64,000 nucleotides of DNA, from NCBI GenBank assembly GCA_963712825.1, contig CAVQJP010000020.1:15441-79440 (forward strand), in the 5' to 3' direction. Positions 63,880 through 64,000 of the stretch are shown one piece after another. Numbering within the stretch: position 1 is the stretch's first letter; every line of letters begins with the position of its first letter. Made by a program: the position numbers and the translations under genes. The stretch comes from AP-15 sp963712825. Lineage in GTDB: Bacteria; Pseudomonadota; Alphaproteobacteria; ATCC43930; CGMCC-115725. Under the pieces are notes generated by a model that was given only the letters and a program-made list of their open reading frames with translations, made no database searches and was not told where the DNA came from.

Positions 63880-64000
63880 GGTTCGTCGGGGGCCCTCCTT
63901 CGCCAAGGCTCCGGAGGGCAGCCTAAGTTCTCCCTCGCTCGGCTGTCTTACTGGCGTAAGCCAGCCGAAGCTCGAAGAGCGTAGGTTGGCGGAGGGAGCG

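Overview
The window is high-GC DNA from an alphaproteobacterium. The evidence is a MucR/Ros-type regulator, NrdR-ribD gene order, a YcaO-TfuA pair, and a compact type II-C Cas9 with a repeat beginning GTTGCGG, resembling Rhodospirillum-type systems. Genus cannot be fixed from the sequence alone. The window opens inside a GMC oxidoreductase gene.

Layout. 0-24 kb is ordinary chromosome: a MOSC/ferredoxin-reductase fusion, DNA-3-methyladenine glycosylase, a cation-efflux-like protein, a zinc-ribbon/adenylate cyclase/AAA/TPR regulator, and a secreted HEXXH protein. It also has a three-gene overlapping operon of a secreted Gly-rich protein, YcaO and TfuA, then a MetE-like protein, ribD-nrdR-glyA, mucR, gcdH and a TPR-methyltransferase fusion. 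25.05-40.82 kb is a genomic island between identical 51-bp direct repeats. The right repeat is the 3' part of tRNA-Lys(CTT); the left lies next to a tyrosine integrase. The island has a satellite-like replication module (AlpA-like protein, prim-pol, RepA-like ATPase, iteron-like repeats), a BglII-type restriction-modification pair with frameshifts, two decayed IS21 elements and many broken small genes. 40.9-46.7 kb is secA, a PpiC-type isomerase, argJ and mutT.

46.8-55.7 kb is a complete type II-C CRISPR-Cas locus: a 20-repeat array, cas2, cas1, cas9 and a tracrRNA. A 2.4-kb IS1595-family element with 23-bp inverted repeats and an 8-bp target duplication sits 16 bp upstream of the cas9 start codon. 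It separates cas9 from its original upstream region and the tracrRNA, and carries a putative PD-(D/E)XK nuclease module. All 20 repeats are identical and contain a sigma70-like promoter (TTGGCC-N17-TATAGT), so each spacer may be transcribed from its own repeat. The spacers are abnormal: 16 to 34 nt long, and from the sixth onward CpG-rich, full of inverted repeats, and sharing sequence words with one another. This is the most unusual signal in the window.

56-64 kb returns to chromosome: a flavin-dependent oxidoreductase, an animal-type heme peroxidase, a carbonic-anhydrase-like secreted protein, a broken lytic transglycosylase, exonuclease III, a DUF3108 protein and a GIY-YIG fragment. At least eight genes, inside and outside the island, are split by single-base shifts, so assembly indels must be considered beside true decay.
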